The notes under the pieces: generated by a model
The model's input: the letters and a program-made list of their open reading frames with translations, nothing else
Databases searched by the model: none
Told to the model about the DNA's origin: nothing
Assembly: GCA_028678905.1 (NCBI GenBank)
Contig: JAJRCO010000319.1
Location: forward strand, 1-19,271
DNA: 19,271 nucleotides
Source: Methanomicrobiales archaeon
Lineage (GTDB): Archaea; Halobacteriota; Methanomicrobia; Methanomicrobiales; JACTUA01
Direction of reading: 5' to 3'
Position numbers and translations under genes: made by a program
In this document: positions 1 through 7,939 of the stretch, one piece after another
Numbering within the stretch: position 1 is the first letter of the stretch
Layout: every line of letters begins with the position of its first letter

Positions 1-1
1 A

Positions 2-523
2 TTTTCTTTCCTCGATATCGAAACCCTGGGAATATTCTCCCGACCTATCATTCTGCTGGGGCTTGCTCAAATTCAGGGAGACCGGGTGCACATTCGACAG
101 TATCTTCTGCGGGATATCGAGGAGGAGCCTGCCGCTCTGGAAGCGGCCTTTTCCCGACTGACGGAGAGTGCCGCATTCGTCACCTTCAACGGAAGAAGCT
201 TTGACATCCCCTACCTTCAGGAACGGGCGGCGTACTACGGGATGCCCTTCCCCTGCGATGTCCCCCATTTCGATCTCCTGCATTTTTCCCGCAGGCGCTG
301 GAAGGGGGAATGCGCCAATTGCAGGCTTCAGACACTGGAGAGGTTCCTGTTCGGGCTACAGCGGGAGATGGATGTTCCCAGTGCACTTGTTCCTGAATTT
401 TATGAAGCGTATTTAACCACCGGTTCGCCAGGGCCCCTCGTTCCCATTGTCGAACACAACCGGCAGGACGTGCTCTCCCTGGTCCACCTGTTCCAGCGGC
501 TGAGGGAAGGTTCATGTCGGTAG
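2..523 (+). CDS. RNase H-like/DnaQ-fold 3'-5' exonuclease, MrfB/YprB-like (5' partial)
   Basis: The frame is open at the left edge, so the N-terminus is missing; 173 codons are visible. All three exonuclease signatures are present. Exo I reads FLDIET at visible residues 3-8, with the metal-binding D and E. Exo II is the FNGRSFD stretch near residues 62-68. Exo III is HNRQDV near the C-terminus, ending in the last catalytic Asp. This arrangement fits the YprB-type RNase H-like family (PF13482). In Bacillus the relative MrfB is an exonuclease that works with helicase MrfA in repair of mitomycin damage (established knowledge). Here the last 10 nt overlap the start of an MrfA-like helicase, which strongly supports the same pairing. 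A GTG at 86 could be read as a start, but it would discard the Exo I motif, so it is not the true one. The exact substrate in archaea is unknown. Confidence 0.85.
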   Translation, partial: FSFLDIETLGIFSRPIILLGLAQIQGDRVHIRQYLLRDIEEEPAALEAAFSRLTESAAFVTFNGRSFDIPYLQERAAYYGMPFPCDVPHFDLLHFSRRRWKGECANCRLQTLERFLFGLQREMDVPSALVPEFYEAYLTTGSPGPLVPIVEHNRQDVLSLVHLFQRLREGSCR

Positions 524-2829
524 CCTCGGTTCTGGAGCAGTTGCGGGTTGATCCAAAATTCCGGGAACGTATCGCCCACATCGAGAAACTGCCACCACGT
601 GAGGCGCAGTATGGCGTCCTGCCCAGGCCTCTGCCGGAGGAGCTTTCAGCTTATCTGGAGGCAAAACATATCCGCCTCTACCGCCATCAGTGTCAGGCCA
701 TCGAGGCGATTCGAAGGCGTGAACACCTCATCCTTACTACCGCCACTGCTTCCGGGAAAACAATGGCCTTCAACCTTCCGGTATTCGAACGATTGATCGG
801 AGAACGGAAGGCGACTGCCCTCTATCTCTATCCTACCAAGGCACTCTCTCACGACCAGAGGAAAGCGATGAGGGGACTGGAGAGATTTACCGGTCTGGAT
901 ACGGGAGCTGCGGTGTATGATGGTGACACCTCAACCCACCGAAGGCCGGAGATCCGTTCTCATTCCCGCATTATCCTATCCAATCCCTACGAACTGCACT
1001 TCATTCTTCCCTGGCACTACAAATGGAGCTCCTTCCTGCAGAACCTGCAGTTCGTGATCATCGATGAGGCCCACCGGTACCGCGGCATCTTCGGTTCCCA
1101 TATCGCCTATCTCCTCCGCCGCCTTCGCAGAATCTGTGCACTGTACGGTGCGTTTCCCCAGTTCATTCTCGCCAGCGCGACCCTCGCAAACCCGGAAGAG
1201 TTCAGCCTGCGGCTCACCGGTGTTCCCTGCACACTGATCGCGGACGACGCTTCCCCGCGAGGGGAGAAGCATTTCGTCCTGTACAATCCTTACTTTGACG
1301 GAAAAGGAGAGCGTTCCGTGCATCAGGAGACGAAGGAGGTCTTTCTCTCCTGCATCAAAGGCGATCTGCAGACTCTCTGCTTTACCGGCTCGCGGAGACT
1401 TACCGAACTGATCGCCCAATGGTCACGGGAGGAGTTCAAGCCTGTCCTTCCTTCATGGGTCGACCAGATAACAGCCTACCGGGCTGGTTATCTCCCCGAG
1501 GAAAGGCGGGCGATTGAGAATCGGCTCAAAGAGGGGACCGTGCGCGGGGTGGTCTCGACCAATGCTCTGGAGCTGGGAGTAGACATCGGTTCCCTGGATG
1601 CGGTGGTTATCTCGGGTTTTCCAGGCACGCTCATCTCCACTTGGCAGCAGGCGGGCCGCGCGGGAAGAGGACTGCAGGAATCGCTGGCGGTGCTCGTGGG
1701 TTTCCAGAATCCTCTGGATCAGTATTTTATGCACCATCCATCCACTTTTTTTTCCGGGTCGATGGAGCATGCGATAGTCGACCAGGCGAACCCCTACATC
1801 ACCACCGGACATCTTCTCTGCGCCGCCGCAGAACTCCCCCTCCATCCCGAACGCGATCGTGCGTTCCTGGGGGACGGCGTATCCATGCTCCCCGCCCTGC
1901 AGGACTGCCATCTGGTGAGAGAGACGTCCCGGGGCTGGGTCTATGCCGGGAAGGGAAAGGCGGTCGATGCGGTCCCGCTGGGGGGTATATCAACGGATAC
2001 CTTCCGGGTGGTCTGTGACGGAAAAATCCTCGAGACCATGGACAGATCCCAGGCCTTCCGGGAAGGGCACCAGGGGGCGGTCATCCTGCACGGTGGGGAG
2101 ACCTACCTGGTGCAGGAACTGGACCTGGAGACAAAAGTGGTGAGGGTGAAAGCGGCAGAGGTCGACTACTATACCGAGTCTATCCGATCCACCGATCTCA
2201 CCATAATAGGGGAGGAGAAGCAGTTCTATTTTTCAGACTTTTCTCTTCGCTTCGGGGAAGTGGAGGTGGTGGAGCAGTATATCGCCTACCGGCTGGTGCG
2301 CAGGAACGCAGTCATCGCCAATGCCCCCCTTGATCTTCCGGCACTCCGGTTCAGAACCAGGGCGCTATGGTTTGCAGTGCCTGACCGAATGATTCGAAAA
2401 ATGGAAGAAAATGGCGGAAAGGTGGATGGAGGTTTGCATGGCGCCGAGCATATACTCATTGGGGTGATGCCCTTCTTTGTGATGTGCGACCGCTGGGATC
2501 TGGGGGGCCTGTCCATCCCCTGCCATCCGTCCACCGGTGCCCCGATGATCTTTATCTACGATGGGTGTGAAGGAGGTATCGGCCTTGCCGAAAAAGCGTG
2601 CGAGCTGATGGATTTGATTCTGGATACGGCCTGCTCTCTGGTGCGGGACTGCCCCTGCGAAGAGGGGTGTCCCGCCTGCATCTATTCCCCCAAGTGCGGG
2701 AACGATAACCGGCCCCTGGACAAGAGGAGTGCTCGTATTCTTCTCGAAGAATTGTTCGCAACCATCAAGAAAGGTCAGCACACCACTACTACTGAGTGCA
2801 CGCTTCCCGTGGTAAAGATCGAACCATGA
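514..2829 (+). CDS. DExH-box helicase with C-terminal DUF1998/MZB-type cysteine cluster, MrfA/YprA-like
   Basis: This 771-residue superfamily 2 helicase should unwind or translocate on DNA using ATP. Motif I is TTATASGKT at 75-83, DEAH is at 184-187, and motif III is SAT at 221-223. In the second RecA lobe TNALELGVDIG is at 349-359 and QQAGRAGR at 378-385. The C-terminal part carries DGCEGGIGLAE (about 683-693) and cysteines C713, C715, C719, C722 and C728, the metal-binding pattern of the DUF1998/MZB domain found in MrfA/YprA and Hrq1-like helicases. Start ATG 514 follows a GGAAGG ribosome site and lies inside the exonuclease 3' end; the stop overlaps the methyltransferase start as ATGA. The three genes are therefore probably translated in a coupled way. 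A tail of about 40 residues follows the cysteines. Assignment to the MrfA/Hrq1 group is firm; a repair role is inference from Bacillus MrfA, and a defence role is possible. Confidence 0.92.
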   Translation: MSVASVLEQLRVDPKFRERIAHIEKLPPREAQYGVLPRPLPEELSAYLEAKHIRLYRHQCQAIEAIRRREHLILTTATASGKTMAFNLPVFERLIGERKATALYLYPTKALSHDQRKAMRGLERFTGLDTGAAVYDGDTSTHRRPEIRSHSRIILSNPYELHFILPWHYKWSSFLQNLQFVIIDEAHRYRGIFGSHIAYLLRRLRRICALYGAFPQFILASATLANPEEFSLRLTGVPCTLIADDASPRGEKHFVLYNPYFDGKGERSVHQETKEVFLSCIKGDLQTLCFTGSRRLTELIAQWSREEFKPVLPSWVDQITAYRAGYLPEERRAIENRLKEGTVRGVVSTNALELGVDIGSLDAVVISGFPGTLISTWQQAGRAGRGLQESLAVLVGFQNPLDQYFMHHPSTFFSGSMEHAIVDQANPYITTGHLLCAAAELPLHPERDRAFLGDGVSMLPALQDCHLVRETSRGWVYAGKGKAVDAVPLGGISTDTFRVVCDGKILETMDRSQAFREGHQGAVILHGGETYLVQELDLETKVVRVKAAEVDYYTESIRSTDLTIIGEEKQFYFSDFSLRFGEVEVVEQYIAYRLVRRNAVIANAPLDLPALRFRTRALWFAVPDRMIRKMEENGGKVDGGLHGAEHILIGVMPFFVMCDRWDLGGLSIPCHPSTGAPMIFIYDGCEGGIGLAEKACELMDLILDTACSLVRDCPCEEGCPACIYSPKCGNDNRPLDKRSARILLEELFATIKKGQHTTTTECTLPVVKIEP

Positions 2830-3821
2830 GCGAACCGATCGTCCTGCAGCAGGGAGTCCTCTACAATGAAGATTGTGTCACCGGTGCAGCCCGGCATATC
2901 CCCGACGGAGCAGTGGATCTGATCGTCACCGATCCGCCCTATGGGATCGAGGGGGACCGGCTTCACCGCCACTACAACCGCAACGAGGATTATGTTACAG
3001 GAGGTTATGTGGAGATCCCGTGGGAAGACTACGGGAAGTTCTGCACACGGTGGATCGATGTGGCAGAACGGGTGCTGCGGCCCGGTGGCTCGTTCTACAT
3101 CGTCTCCGGCTACACAAATCTATCCTATATTCTGGATGCCCTGCGGAGCACACGGTTACGGGAGGTAAACCACCTGATCTGGAAATATAGTTTCGGGGTA
3201 TTTACTCGAAAGAAATATGTTTCTTCCCACTATCACATCCTCTTTTACGAAAAGCCCGGGGGAGAACGGACCTTTCATACCGAGGCCCGCTATGGACTGC
3301 AGGAGAAGACACCGAATGGCCGGTCTCTCAATAATCTGGATCGGGAGGATGTATGGATCATCAACCGGGAGTACAAGCCTGCCCGTCCCAAAAACAAAAA
3401 CGAGCTGCCTCTCGGACTTCTCACCAAGATCCTTCAGTACAGCAGCAGTGAGGGTGATCTGGTATGTGACTTCTTCTGCGGGGGATTTTCTACTGCACGG
3501 GCAGCGATGGGACTGAACCGGAGATTCGTGGGGTTTGAGATCTCGCCTGAAGTCTTTACGGTGAAAGGAAAAGAGATCGAGAATATCGAGCCGGGGTATC
3601 TTCTCCCTTCACAGCGGGCCCCCGCCATCATCCGGGTAAAAAACCAGGGGAAGAGATGGACCGCTGAAGATCGCAACAGGTTGATCCGCCATTACACAAA
3701 ATTGAGGGGGGGAGGACTCAGTCGCCGGGAAACGGTCAGCGCTCTCGCGGAAAAGCTGGGCAGAGGCCGTTTTGCGATCGAGAGGGCGTTAAAAAAATAC
3801 CTCCCGGAAGGCTCTCCTTAA
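2826..3821 (+). CDS. DNA (adenine-N6 or cytosine-N4) methyltransferase with HTH/SANT-like C-terminus
   Basis: This 331-residue enzyme should transfer a methyl group from S-adenosylmethionine to an exocyclic amino group in DNA. The catalytic motif IV, DPPYG, is at 36-40. The SAM-binding motif I is the unusual DFFCGGFST at 215-223, in place of the common D-P-F-x-G-S-G, with FVGFEIS at 234-240 following it. Catalytic motif before SAM motif is the beta-type order of the N6_N4_Mtase family (PF01555). Residues 276-325 (KRWTAEDRNRLIRHY onward) look like a SANT/Myb or homeodomain-like DNA-binding tail. ATG 2826 is chosen because it overlaps the helicase stop in an ATGA; an upstream GTG at 2796 would add ten residues inside the helicase tail. 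No restriction endonuclease is adjacent, so it is an orphan or a partner of the helicase/exonuclease pair. The target sequence cannot be read from this. Confidence 0.9.
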   Translation: MSEPIVLQQGVLYNEDCVTGAARHIPDGAVDLIVTDPPYGIEGDRLHRHYNRNEDYVTGGYVEIPWEDYGKFCTRWIDVAERVLRPGGSFYIVSGYTNLSYILDALRSTRLREVNHLIWKYSFGVFTRKKYVSSHYHILFYEKPGGERTFHTEARYGLQEKTPNGRSLNNLDREDVWIINREYKPARPKNKNELPLGLLTKILQYSSSEGDLVCDFFCGGFSTARAAMGLNRRFVGFEISPEVFTVKGKEIENIEPGYLLPSQRAPAIIRVKNQGKRWTAEDRNRLIRHYTKLRGGGLSRRETVSALAEKLGRGRFAIERALKKYLPEGSP

Positions 3822-3828
3822 ACCCGGT

Positions 3829-4122
3829 TCAGGGAAGGTTATTTACCACTCCGGCGAACGCATCCGTGGTGAAGGCCTTCAGCGTCTTGGTCCTGACGTA
3901 TCCCTTAGCAGAGATTCCCAGGGCATAGGTCATGGCATCGGTGTCTTTGGGCAGATCTCCGATCACCACAAAGTCATACTCCCCCATCACCGGGTAAAAA
4001 CCGATCAACTTTCCTCCCATTGCTTCAAAGGCGCTGATCGCTTCCTCGATTCGGGGCGGTGCACCTTTTATCTCTCTCAGACCTTTTTCTGTGAGCTTCA
4101 TGAGCAGCACGTAGGTTGCCAT
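3829..4122 (-). CDS. GYD-domain protein
   Basis: The 97-residue protein begins MATYVLLMKLTEKG and contains the G-E-Y-D-F-V-V-I-G signature at about 67-75, typical of the small ferredoxin-like-fold GYD domain family (PF08734). Members are widespread in archaea and bacteria and mostly lack a proven function; some resemble Lrp/AsnC effector domains, suggesting dimerisation or ligand sensing (inference). The gene faces the methyltransferase and ends only 7 nt from its stop, leaving no room for a conventional terminator between them. GGTGGT lies 5 nt before the ATG and could serve as a weak ribosome site. It appears to be a single-gene unit. Confidence 0.82.
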   Translation of the reverse strand: MATYVLLMKLTEKGLREIKGAPPRIEEAISAFEAMGGKLIGFYPVMGEYDFVVIGDLPKDTDAMTYALGISAKGYVRTKTLKAFTTDAFAGVVNNLP

Positions 4123-4156
4123 TCTGTACCACCATCGCGATGATGATTCATTCTCT

Positions 4157-4175
4157 CATAAAAAGATATCCTCCT
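4157..4175 (-). promoter_or_regulatory. Candidate promoter or leader of the GYD gene
   Basis: Read on the minus strand, AGGAGG (4175-4170) is followed by CTTTTTATG (4165-4157). The A/T-rich block lies about 38-43 nt before the GYD start codon, a reasonable place for a TATA box giving a short leader. The same stretch can be read as a strong ribosome site followed by ATG-AGA-GAA-TGA, a three-codon upstream ORF. The two readings compete and the sequence does not decide between them. Confidence 0.3.
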
Positions 4176-4559
4176 ATGCGATGCCCAAGAGCCCCGTTCC
4201 TATCCCACGAAACGTCGTAGGCGGCCCGCTTTGCTGTTAACGAGTCATGGATTGACGCTCCGGCCCGATCGAACTCATTATCGAGCCGGATCGACCTGGA
4301 GATTCCGGACGTGTCACCTCGTCAGCCCTGTCTGATTCCGTTGGATCTTTCGACTTTCAGTAAACCTCTGAAAGAAAAAGTTATTACCTCAGCCGGGCGA
4401 TTCCCTGTTCGACCAGGAACGAGTGATACGATGGATACGGAACCCGAGAGAAAGGGCCTAAAGCGACCCCCGATTCTCCGGCAGCAGGAGAAGGTATTCT
4501 GATTTCGAATGCCCTTGAAAAATCTGTGCCCGTATCCAAAGAATGAGAAGGAAAAACTG
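4176..4559. other. Gene-poor intergenic region upstream of cooC-like gene
   Basis: I see no convincing gene, tRNA or repeat here. A 63-codon plus-strand frame beginning with GTG at 4311 and ending at TGA 4500-4502 has no recognisable domain and no clear ribosome site. It ends just before, and in the same frame as, the ATG at 4509 that could start the next gene. No strong TATA box is visible; the A/T-rich patch AAAAAGTTATTA near 4374-4385 is the best weak candidate. Confidence 0.4.
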
Positions 4560-5423
4560 ATGATCGCCAAGGAAAGGTCAACAATCTCTCCCCTCCCTTC
4601 TCCCTTGGCAGGGGTCTGGAGGGCAGTGGTAATGGGAAAAGGAGGTGCGGGCAAGACCACACTTGCTGCCCTCCTTTCACTTCGTACTGCTCAGGGAGGA
4701 GAGGAGGTGCTGGTTATCGATGCAGATTCCCAGGCAACTCTCGCCTACTGCCTGGGTGTACCCACACAAAGTGCCCGCTCCATCGTACCTCTTTCTAGAG
4801 ATATCCACTATCTCAACGAAAAAATCGGTGTACGGAACACAGCAACGGATAAGGCTACGTCCGACATTGAGCCGAACGTCGATGATGTATTCGAGCGGTT
4901 TGCGATCAAAGTCCGGGACCGCCTGCATCTACTGGTGACGGGGCATGCGGACCCCCCTGTTTCCGGATGCCTATGCCCGGAACACGCCCTGATCACGGGA
5001 ATATTTCGGTACCTCATCCGTCGAAACCGGGAAGTCATCATCCTGGACAGTGGTGATGGAATACCACCGCCGGAAGGTGAGATCTCGGCCGGGTTCATGT
5101 ATGCCCTCATCGTTGCGGAACCGACCTTCGGTTCCCTCCGCATCGCAGAATTGGCAACGGCACTTTCTCTCGATCTGGGGATTCCCCATCTATATCTGGT
5201 GGTGAACAAGATACGCACCGAAAGGGATGTGTCAAGAGTAAAAGAATTCGCAACCGGCCTCGCCTGTTACGAGCAGGTGTTCTCGCTTCCTTACGATGAA
5301 AAAGTGCGCCAGGCAGACCCGGATGTCTCCGGTCTTCTGGGAAAGAAGACCCCCTTCATGGGAGAAATAGATAAGATCTATCGGACCCTGAAGGGATATT
5401 CACCCGTGATGCTGAGCATGTAG
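4560..5423 (+). CDS. cooC: CooC-like nickel-insertion ATPase (SIMIBI/MinD family)
   Basis: From ATG 4560 the protein has 287 residues. A deviant Walker A, GKGGAGKTT, lies at 26-34 with the signature Lys at 27, followed by VLVIDADSQATLAYCLG at 50-66. A C-L-C pair at 137-139 matches the CxC metal site that bridges the dimer in CooC proteins. IILDSGDG at 160-167 stands at the switch II/Walker B position. CooC hydrolyses ATP to help insert nickel into carbon monoxide dehydrogenase (family knowledge); methanogens carry such an enzyme in the CODH/acetyl-CoA synthase complex. No CODH gene is in the window, so the client is inferred. ATG 4560 is preferred because GAGAAGG sits about 8 nt upstream; ATG 4509 would add 17 residues. 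Either way about 25 residues precede the usual CooC N-terminus. The gene converges on sepS with a 45-nt gap. Confidence 0.8.
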   Translation: MIAKERSTISPLPSPLAGVWRAVVMGKGGAGKTTLAALLSLRTAQGGEEVLVIDADSQATLAYCLGVPTQSARSIVPLSRDIHYLNEKIGVRNTATDKATSDIEPNVDDVFERFAIKVRDRLHLLVTGHADPPVSGCLCPEHALITGIFRYLIRRNREVIILDSGDGIPPPEGEISAGFMYALIVAEPTFGSLRIAELATALSLDLGIPHLYLVVNKIRTERDVSRVKEFATGLACYEQVFSLPYDEKVRQADPDVSGLLGKKTPFMGEIDKIYRTLKGYSPVMLSM

Positions 5424-5468
5424 GTCTTGGTATCCGAACGGAGGGGGAGAGATAAGAGGGCCCTTTCC

Positions 5469-7049
5469 TTATTCCGTTTCGGATCGGACGGTCAGAAATA
5501 CCGGACCCCGGACATCGATCTTTTTCTTCTCGCTGGTGATGAACCGCAGCGCATGTTCAGCGATGGCGATGTTGATATCCGGTGCGGTCCGGGCCATCTT
5601 TACCTGGACACTCTCCCCCCTCCGGCATCCCGCCAGCGCCTCGATGCGGGCAGCCGCGTGAAGCGATACCGCCCGTACGTAGGTAATACCGGTGGAGATG
5701 CCGTCCTTACGCACCTCGGCCCACTTATCCGTGTCCGGAACCCCCAGGATCGATCCGTGATAGGCGTAGATCTCGTTAAAACACGCAGGCCCGCACAGCT
5801 TGGTATTCGTCTCTTTTTCTTCCACAAACACCCTGATCCTGGTGCCAGAAAGCTCCCCTTCCCAGGCCAGGAACGAACAGGGCCCGGGATCGGAGGCATG
5901 GAGCCGGGCTGTCTCTTCGATCGCACCCGCAAGCCGCCTGCCGTCTACGGTTGCAGGTTCCTCTTTCACCTGCACCGAGGCCACGATCTCCCGATCGGAG
6001 AGAGGACGGGGATAGAACTGGGGGTAGGAAAGTACCCGCACATCTTCGGCCCCATGCACGATCATCGCGAGCCTCTCCACCCCCAGCCCCAGGTTCATGA
6101 CCGGAACGCCGATGTCATATTCCGAGAGGGCGGAGGGTGAATAGATACCAAAGGTGGCAACTTCCACCCAGTTATGAAAAGGGTGACGGGCGTAGACCTC
6201 TGTCTGGGTCCCCGGCATGTAGTATTTAGAGCGCTTTTCATCCGGCTGGAACCGGAAATCGGTAAAGCCGAATGCGGATAGGAGTGCTTCACTCACCGCT
6301 TTTCCTTCCTCGTTGGTGACCGCTTCATCGGCCACCACGCAGGAAGCGGAGTGATAGGTCATCAACCGGGTGGGTCCCTCCTGCTGTTCTCTTCGGAAAC
6401 ACCGATCCACAGAGAACAACCGGATAGGATGGAGAGTACGCTCCCACAACGAACGCAGGGTAGGGAACCATCCACTGGTCATGTGACTGCGCAGGGTAGT
6501 TCGCGATGATTCCGGAGAGAGTTCCCTGAATTCGGGGAACACCGCATCGAGGAGGCGCACCACCGCTGCGTCATCTGCACTCAGTACCGATGCTATCTCA
6601 TGGACCAGGTCATCGCCATCAATGGTCGCTTTTTTGTACGCGTGGAGGGTCTCCCGCAGTTTCTGTTCCCCCTCCGCGGAGACCGGAGATCCGAGTATCT
6701 CTCCAATCTGTTGCAGCTGAACCTGAGAAATACCCACATTGGGGCGGGGAAGTCCTCCCAGATAGAATACCCGGTCCAGGACCGCCATCGCTTCGGGCCC
6801 GAACTGCCGGTACACATCCTGCTCCTCTACCATAAGCGGATTACAGATCTCATCAAAACCCAGGGACAGATAAGTCTCCCGCAGACGGTTCACCAGACTA
6901 AAAATGGGGTGTTCCTGAGCGCGGTGATACCGAAGGCGGGGGTACTTCTCATTCTCTCGTGGGGGAGATAGTACCGATGGGCCATCGTGCCAGGCGCGTT
7001 CGAAGTCCTGCCGTGCGCGTTCTTTCCATGCATGCGTATCAAATTTCAT
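5469..7049 (-). CDS. sepS: O-phosphoseryl-tRNA(Cys) synthetase
   Basis: This class II aminoacyl-tRNA synthetase of 526 residues, related to PheRS alpha, charges tRNA-Cys with O-phosphoserine. SepCysS then converts it to Cys-tRNA-Cys, the indirect cysteine route of methanogens. Visible marks include the SHMTSGWF loop at 188-195, which in SepRS helps bind the phosphate, motif 2 SVDRCFRREQ at 213-222, TYHSAS at 231-236, and motif 3 GLGVERLAM at 321-329. Length is close to family size. It is the last gene of the minus-strand run; its ATG overlaps the Taw1 stop by 4 nt (ATGA). The SepCysS gene is not in this window. Antisense open frames over it are composition artefacts. Confidence 0.95.
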   Translation of the reverse strand: MKFDTHAWKERARQDFERAWHDGPSVLSPPRENEKYPRLRYHRAQEHPIFSLVNRLRETYLSLGFDEICNPLMVEEQDVYRQFGPEAMAVLDRVFYLGGLPRPNVGISQVQLQQIGEILGSPVSAEGEQKLRETLHAYKKATIDGDDLVHEIASVLSADDAAVVRLLDAVFPEFRELSPESSRTTLRSHMTSGWFPTLRSLWERTLHPIRLFSVDRCFRREQQEGPTRLMTYHSASCVVADEAVTNEEGKAVSEALLSAFGFTDFRFQPDEKRSKYYMPGTQTEVYARHPFHNWVEVATFGIYSPSALSEYDIGVPVMNLGLGVERLAMIVHGAEDVRVLSYPQFYPRPLSDREIVASVQVKEEPATVDGRRLAGAIEETARLHASDPGPCSFLAWEGELSGTRIRVFVEEKETNTKLCGPACFNEIYAYHGSILGVPDTDKWAEVRKDGISTGITYVRAVSLHAAARIEALAGCRRGESVQVKMARTAPDINIAIAEHALRFITSEKKKIDVRGPVFLTVRSETE

Positions 7050-7939
7050 CCTTCTCGCCTCAGAAGAACAACTCTGCTCACCGCGTTCTCATCCGCAATC
7101 CGGTATCCGGAACAGGCTGCGATCTCGTGTGCAAAATCCTGTACATGATTAAATTCAGGCATATTTTCTCTTCTCAATCGTTTTCTACTGTAACCCAGAT
7201 ACATAAAAGACTTCACTTCCACAAAGGTAGGCGCCGAATCCTGAATCAGGCGACCGTATTGCGCGGGATTTCTATCATTCCACCCTGCCACCAGGGTAAT
7301 GCGGATCGCGGAACGGCGGTTCCCGAGAAGGGAGAGGCTCTGCCGTACCGCTTCCCAGGAATCCTCCACTGGACGACACAGGCGGCGATAGACCCCTTCA
7401 TCCGGTGCACAGAGAGAGATGTACTGCTGATAAGGATGGCACTTTTCCAATACCTCCGGCCGCGTGCCGTTGCTTACGAGAAAGGTGGTGTATCCGCCCT
7501 CGTTGAGCAGATCAAGGAGCCGGGGGAGGTCCGGGTAGAGGGTGGGCTCACCGGCCAGTGAGAGGGCCACATGGCGGGGGTTGAGCGCCTCCTGGAACTT
7601 TTCCTGCGGCACTCTCGGAGAGACTTTGAATCCGGAGAGGGCTTTTTTCTGCAGGATAGGAATCCAGCGAAGAATCTCTTCCGGCGGACAGGCTTCTTCC
7701 TCTGTCACCTGGTGCTCAAAAGAGCGCCAGCAGAAAAGACAGCGCTGGGTGCACCGAAGGGTGGGGGTCATCTGGACGCAGCGGTGGCTGTCGATGCCGT
7801 AAAACTGGTGCTTGTAGCACATCTCTCCCCGGGTGAGTGCCGCCTTGCACCAGAGGCAGGGCTTCACAGCAGCCGAAGAGCGAGGCGAAAAGAACTGGTA
7901 CCCCTGTCTTTTCAGGGTTTCACATGGTGGCAAGGGCAT
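7046..7939 (-). CDS. taw1: 4-demethylwyosine synthase (radical SAM, TYW1/Taw1)
   Basis: The enzyme condenses N1-methylguanosine at position 37 of tRNA-Phe with pyruvate to form 4-demethylwyosine, the first tricyclic step of wyosine synthesis. Counting from ATG 7939 it has 297 residues. The radical SAM cluster motif is C63-x3-C67-x2-C70 (RCTQRCLFCW). Three further cysteines, C28, C41 and C54, are spaced 13 and 13 residues, the spacing known for the second 4Fe-4S cluster of archaeal TYW1. LSLAGEPTLYP at about 127-137 is the SAM-binding GEP region. The frame extends to a TTG at 7948, but ATG 7939 is the more likely start; both lie within the argS 3' end, so translation is coupled. It is placed between argS and sepS in a translation-related run. 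Confidence 0.93.
   Translation of the reverse strand: MPLPPCETLKRQGYQFFSPRSSAAVKPCLWCKAALTRGEMCYKHQFYGIDSHRCVQMTPTLRCTQRCLFCWRSFEHQVTEEEACPPEEILRWIPILQKKALSGFKVSPRVPQEKFQEALNPRHVALSLAGEPTLYPDLPRLLDLLNEGGYTTFLVSNGTRPEVLEKCHPYQQYISLCAPDEGVYRRLCRPVEDSWEAVRQSLSLLGNRRSAIRITLVAGWNDRNPAQYGRLIQDSAPTFVEVKSFMYLGYSRKRLRRENMPEFNHVQDFAHEIAACSGYRIADENAVSRVVLLRREG

Noticed and set aside
2796..2825. Upstream GTG start for the methyltransferase
   Set aside because: The ATG at 2826 forms the typical ATGA overlap with the helicase stop and gives a family-like N-terminus.
2..3821. Calling the left cassette a DISARM system
   Set aside because: The helicase and nuclease are of MrfA/MrfB type and the PLD nuclease and separate DUF1998 gene of DISARM are missing; only the general composition is similar.
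4311..4502. 63-codon frame before the cooC-like gene
   Set aside because: GTG start without a clear ribosome site, no recognisable domain, and its stop lies just before the next gene; kept only as a note on the intergenic region.
4176..4559. tRNA or other structured RNA gene in the gap
   Set aside because: GTTCGA-like pieces occur, but no cloverleaf with matching T, anticodon and acceptor stems could be built on either strand.
5457..5464. AGGGCCCT palindrome between the cooC-like gene and sepS as a bidirectional terminator
   Set aside because: Only 8 bp, without a T-run on either side, so it does not support a terminator call.
5427..6140. 237-codon plus-strand frame
   Set aside because: It lies almost wholly antisense to the C-terminal part of sepS, is Arg/Pro/Gly-rich in the manner of shadow frames, and has no motif.
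6959..7561. 200-codon plus-strand frame across the sepS/taw1 junction
   Set aside because: It is antisense to two confidently assigned genes and has no family features.
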